A DNA stretch of 64,000 bases from contig NC_066313.1 of NCBI RefSeq assembly GCF_022539315.1, positions 34,571,059 to 34,635,058 of the forward strand, written 5' to 3'. Numbering within the stretch: the first letter of the stretch is position 1; each line of letters opens with the position of its first letter. The notes under the pieces are model-generated. The model was not told the origin of the DNA and did not search any database. It saw only the letters and a list, made by a program, of their open reading frames with translations. The position numbers were made by a program, and so were the translations under genes. This document shows, piece by piece, positions 62,628-64,000 of this stretch. This DNA comes from Serinus canaria. Lineage: Eukaryota; Chordata; Aves; Passeriformes; Fringillidae.

Positions 62628-64000
62628 CTGAAAGAAACAAAAGATTCCATTCTGCCTGATTTGCAAATTGCCTCATATCACCCAGGGCTCCCATTTCTGC
62701 TATTGGCTGACTTGCTGGAGTGCAAAACCTGAGCACACAAGTACCAAACAGTTGTGATGGGAGCTGCAGCCATTTTATGCACCAATACCTCTGCTCAGTA
62801 TCTTTTCAATGGCTCTCCTTGGTGTTAGTTATATACATTGTCCCTCATGCAGCTGCTCATTAATTTCTACATTACTTTTACACCAATTTATTTAATCCAT
62901 AAAACAATAACCATGCTCCTGTTACTCATTCCCACACTGGCTTTTAATGCTAAGCTGGAAGAAATGCTGCTGATGCAAAAATCATATTTTTGTCTGAAGT
63001 CTTTTTTTTTAAACTTTGTACAAGTAACTATTAAGATGACTAGGTCTGAAAAAGTAACAAGGGAAATCTTACTTTTCTCCCTGAGAGTAGTCTGCCAGCT
63101 GTTTTGAGCTGCTGCAACAGCAGAAAGCAGCCAAAACTGCTCCCCAGATGGAACCCACTCCATTCCAGAATGCTAACTCACCAGCATTTTGATAAGGTGG
63201 AATGCCCTCCCATTGCAGGGCACAACCCTGGGTTTGCTGCCCTAGAGCAGCAGCAAGAGGCAGAGAGCCACACATTATCTAGGCTCCCACATTCCCTCCC
63301 TTGCTGAACAACCCGAAACACTGCTCACACCAATGCAAACACAGTCCTGGCCAACTCAGCCTCCCTTGGGTTTTCATACACAATAGGCACTTGCTGCAGG
63401 GTGAGCTCTTGCCACACAGGCACAAGGGCTTCTCACGAAGGGAGCAAGTAGTGTAACTGCCCAAATTTTGGCAGCAGTCAGCACTTTGGACTAACATCAG
63501 TGAACACACCACCTGTATGGCCATGGAGACTTAACTCCTTGAGCAATTATGAGCAGCACTATGCTTCATGGCAGTTTTGTTCAACAGCCACAAAAAAGTG
63601 ACTCTAAAGAAGGACTTCAATCAAAAAGCTGACTTAAATAAATTCAGCAGCTGCTTAATTAGCATCACTATCCAGTATTTGTGTACTATATCGTATCAGA
63701 ATAACTCCCTTTGAATTTACTATCATTTCCTACTTTCCCTATCACATTGCATTGCAGTCCTGCTTCAGGTTTTAATTTTAACCTAACAATTACATACCAG
63801 GTTCATTAATTGGGCATTTTCAAGCACTCCATTTCCATCAACATATGTTGTCCAGGCATTACATTTGTCATAGTCCAAACTACTGTAGCTATCACATCAT
63901 TTAAACTGCAGGACTGTGTTCCTACCAGAGCTGTGAATGTTATGCTATCTCCACCTGATAGCAGGCAGATCAAAATCCTTTGGGCATGGTTTTTCACTGC
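62628..64000 (-). other. NOX4: NOX4 intron upstream of the penultimate exon, partial
   Basis: This stretch runs to the window edge. The preceding NOX4 exon, ending in residues equivalent to human DGIQ, was looked for on the minus strand and not found, so it lies beyond 64000. No repeat family was recognised here. Confidence 0.8.

Noticed and set aside
63798..63890. Minus-strand stretch of about 85 nt with an AG before it and GTATGT after it, open in one frame (contains YVDGNGVLEN)
   Set aside because: It looks like a small exon, but there is no polypyrimidine tract, it does not match the expected NOX4 residues, and I recognise no family. It is most likely a chance open frame.
1..64000. Endogenous retrovirus, CRISPR array, tRNA/rRNA gene or novel gene system
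   Set aside because: I looked for LTR pairs, retroviral-type frames, regularly spaced repeats and RNA gene motifs and found none that I could support.

Overview
This is a stretch of vertebrate nuclear DNA, almost certainly avian. It is AT-rich and intron-dominated, with small exons bounded by GT/AG splice sites. Its interspersed repeats are mostly CR1 LINE fragments carrying the bird/reptile-type 3' end (tandem ATTCTATGATTCT). Only about 1 kb of the 64 kb is recognisably coding. No bacterial features, CRISPR arrays, tRNA or rRNA genes are seen.

Regions 1 to about 39,040 hold the 3' part of tyrosinase (TYR, + strand). Exons 2 to 5 lie at 7637-7853, 16747-16894, 34782-34963 and 38561-38784 (coding part). 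Exon 1, with the promoter, signal peptide and CuA site, lies upstream of the window, so 1-7636 is intron 1. The four exons give 217+148+182+224 nt, an unbroken frame of 256 residues plus stop. With a 273-codon exon 1 the protein would be 529 residues. The CuB histidines (363, 367, 390), a transmembrane helix and a melanosomal sorting tail are all present.

From 38,785 to 57,671 is about 19 kb without a recognisable coding exon. It includes the TYR 3' UTR and the presumed NOX4 3' UTR. From 57,672 to the right edge, on the minus strand, is the 3' end of NADPH oxidase 4 (NOX4). The terminal exon is 57672-57792 and the penultimate exon 62527-62627. Together they encode the last 73 residues, which form the distal part of the NADPH-binding dehydrogenase domain. 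TYR and NOX4 therefore converge tail to tail, the order I know from other vertebrates.

The genes do not form an operon-like unit. TYR is the rate-limiting melanin enzyme of melanosomes and NOX4 is a membrane oxidase producing hydrogen peroxide; only the synteny links them. The remaining sequence is introns, CR1 fragments (one inserted inside another), possible very old MIR-like SINE remnants, and microsatellites. I found no undescribed biological system. The points most worth a second look are the nested CR1s, a self-complementary CA/TA/TG microsatellite in TYR intron 3, a 27-nt T tract at the last NOX4 splice acceptor, and a few lineage differences in the TYR and NOX4 proteins.
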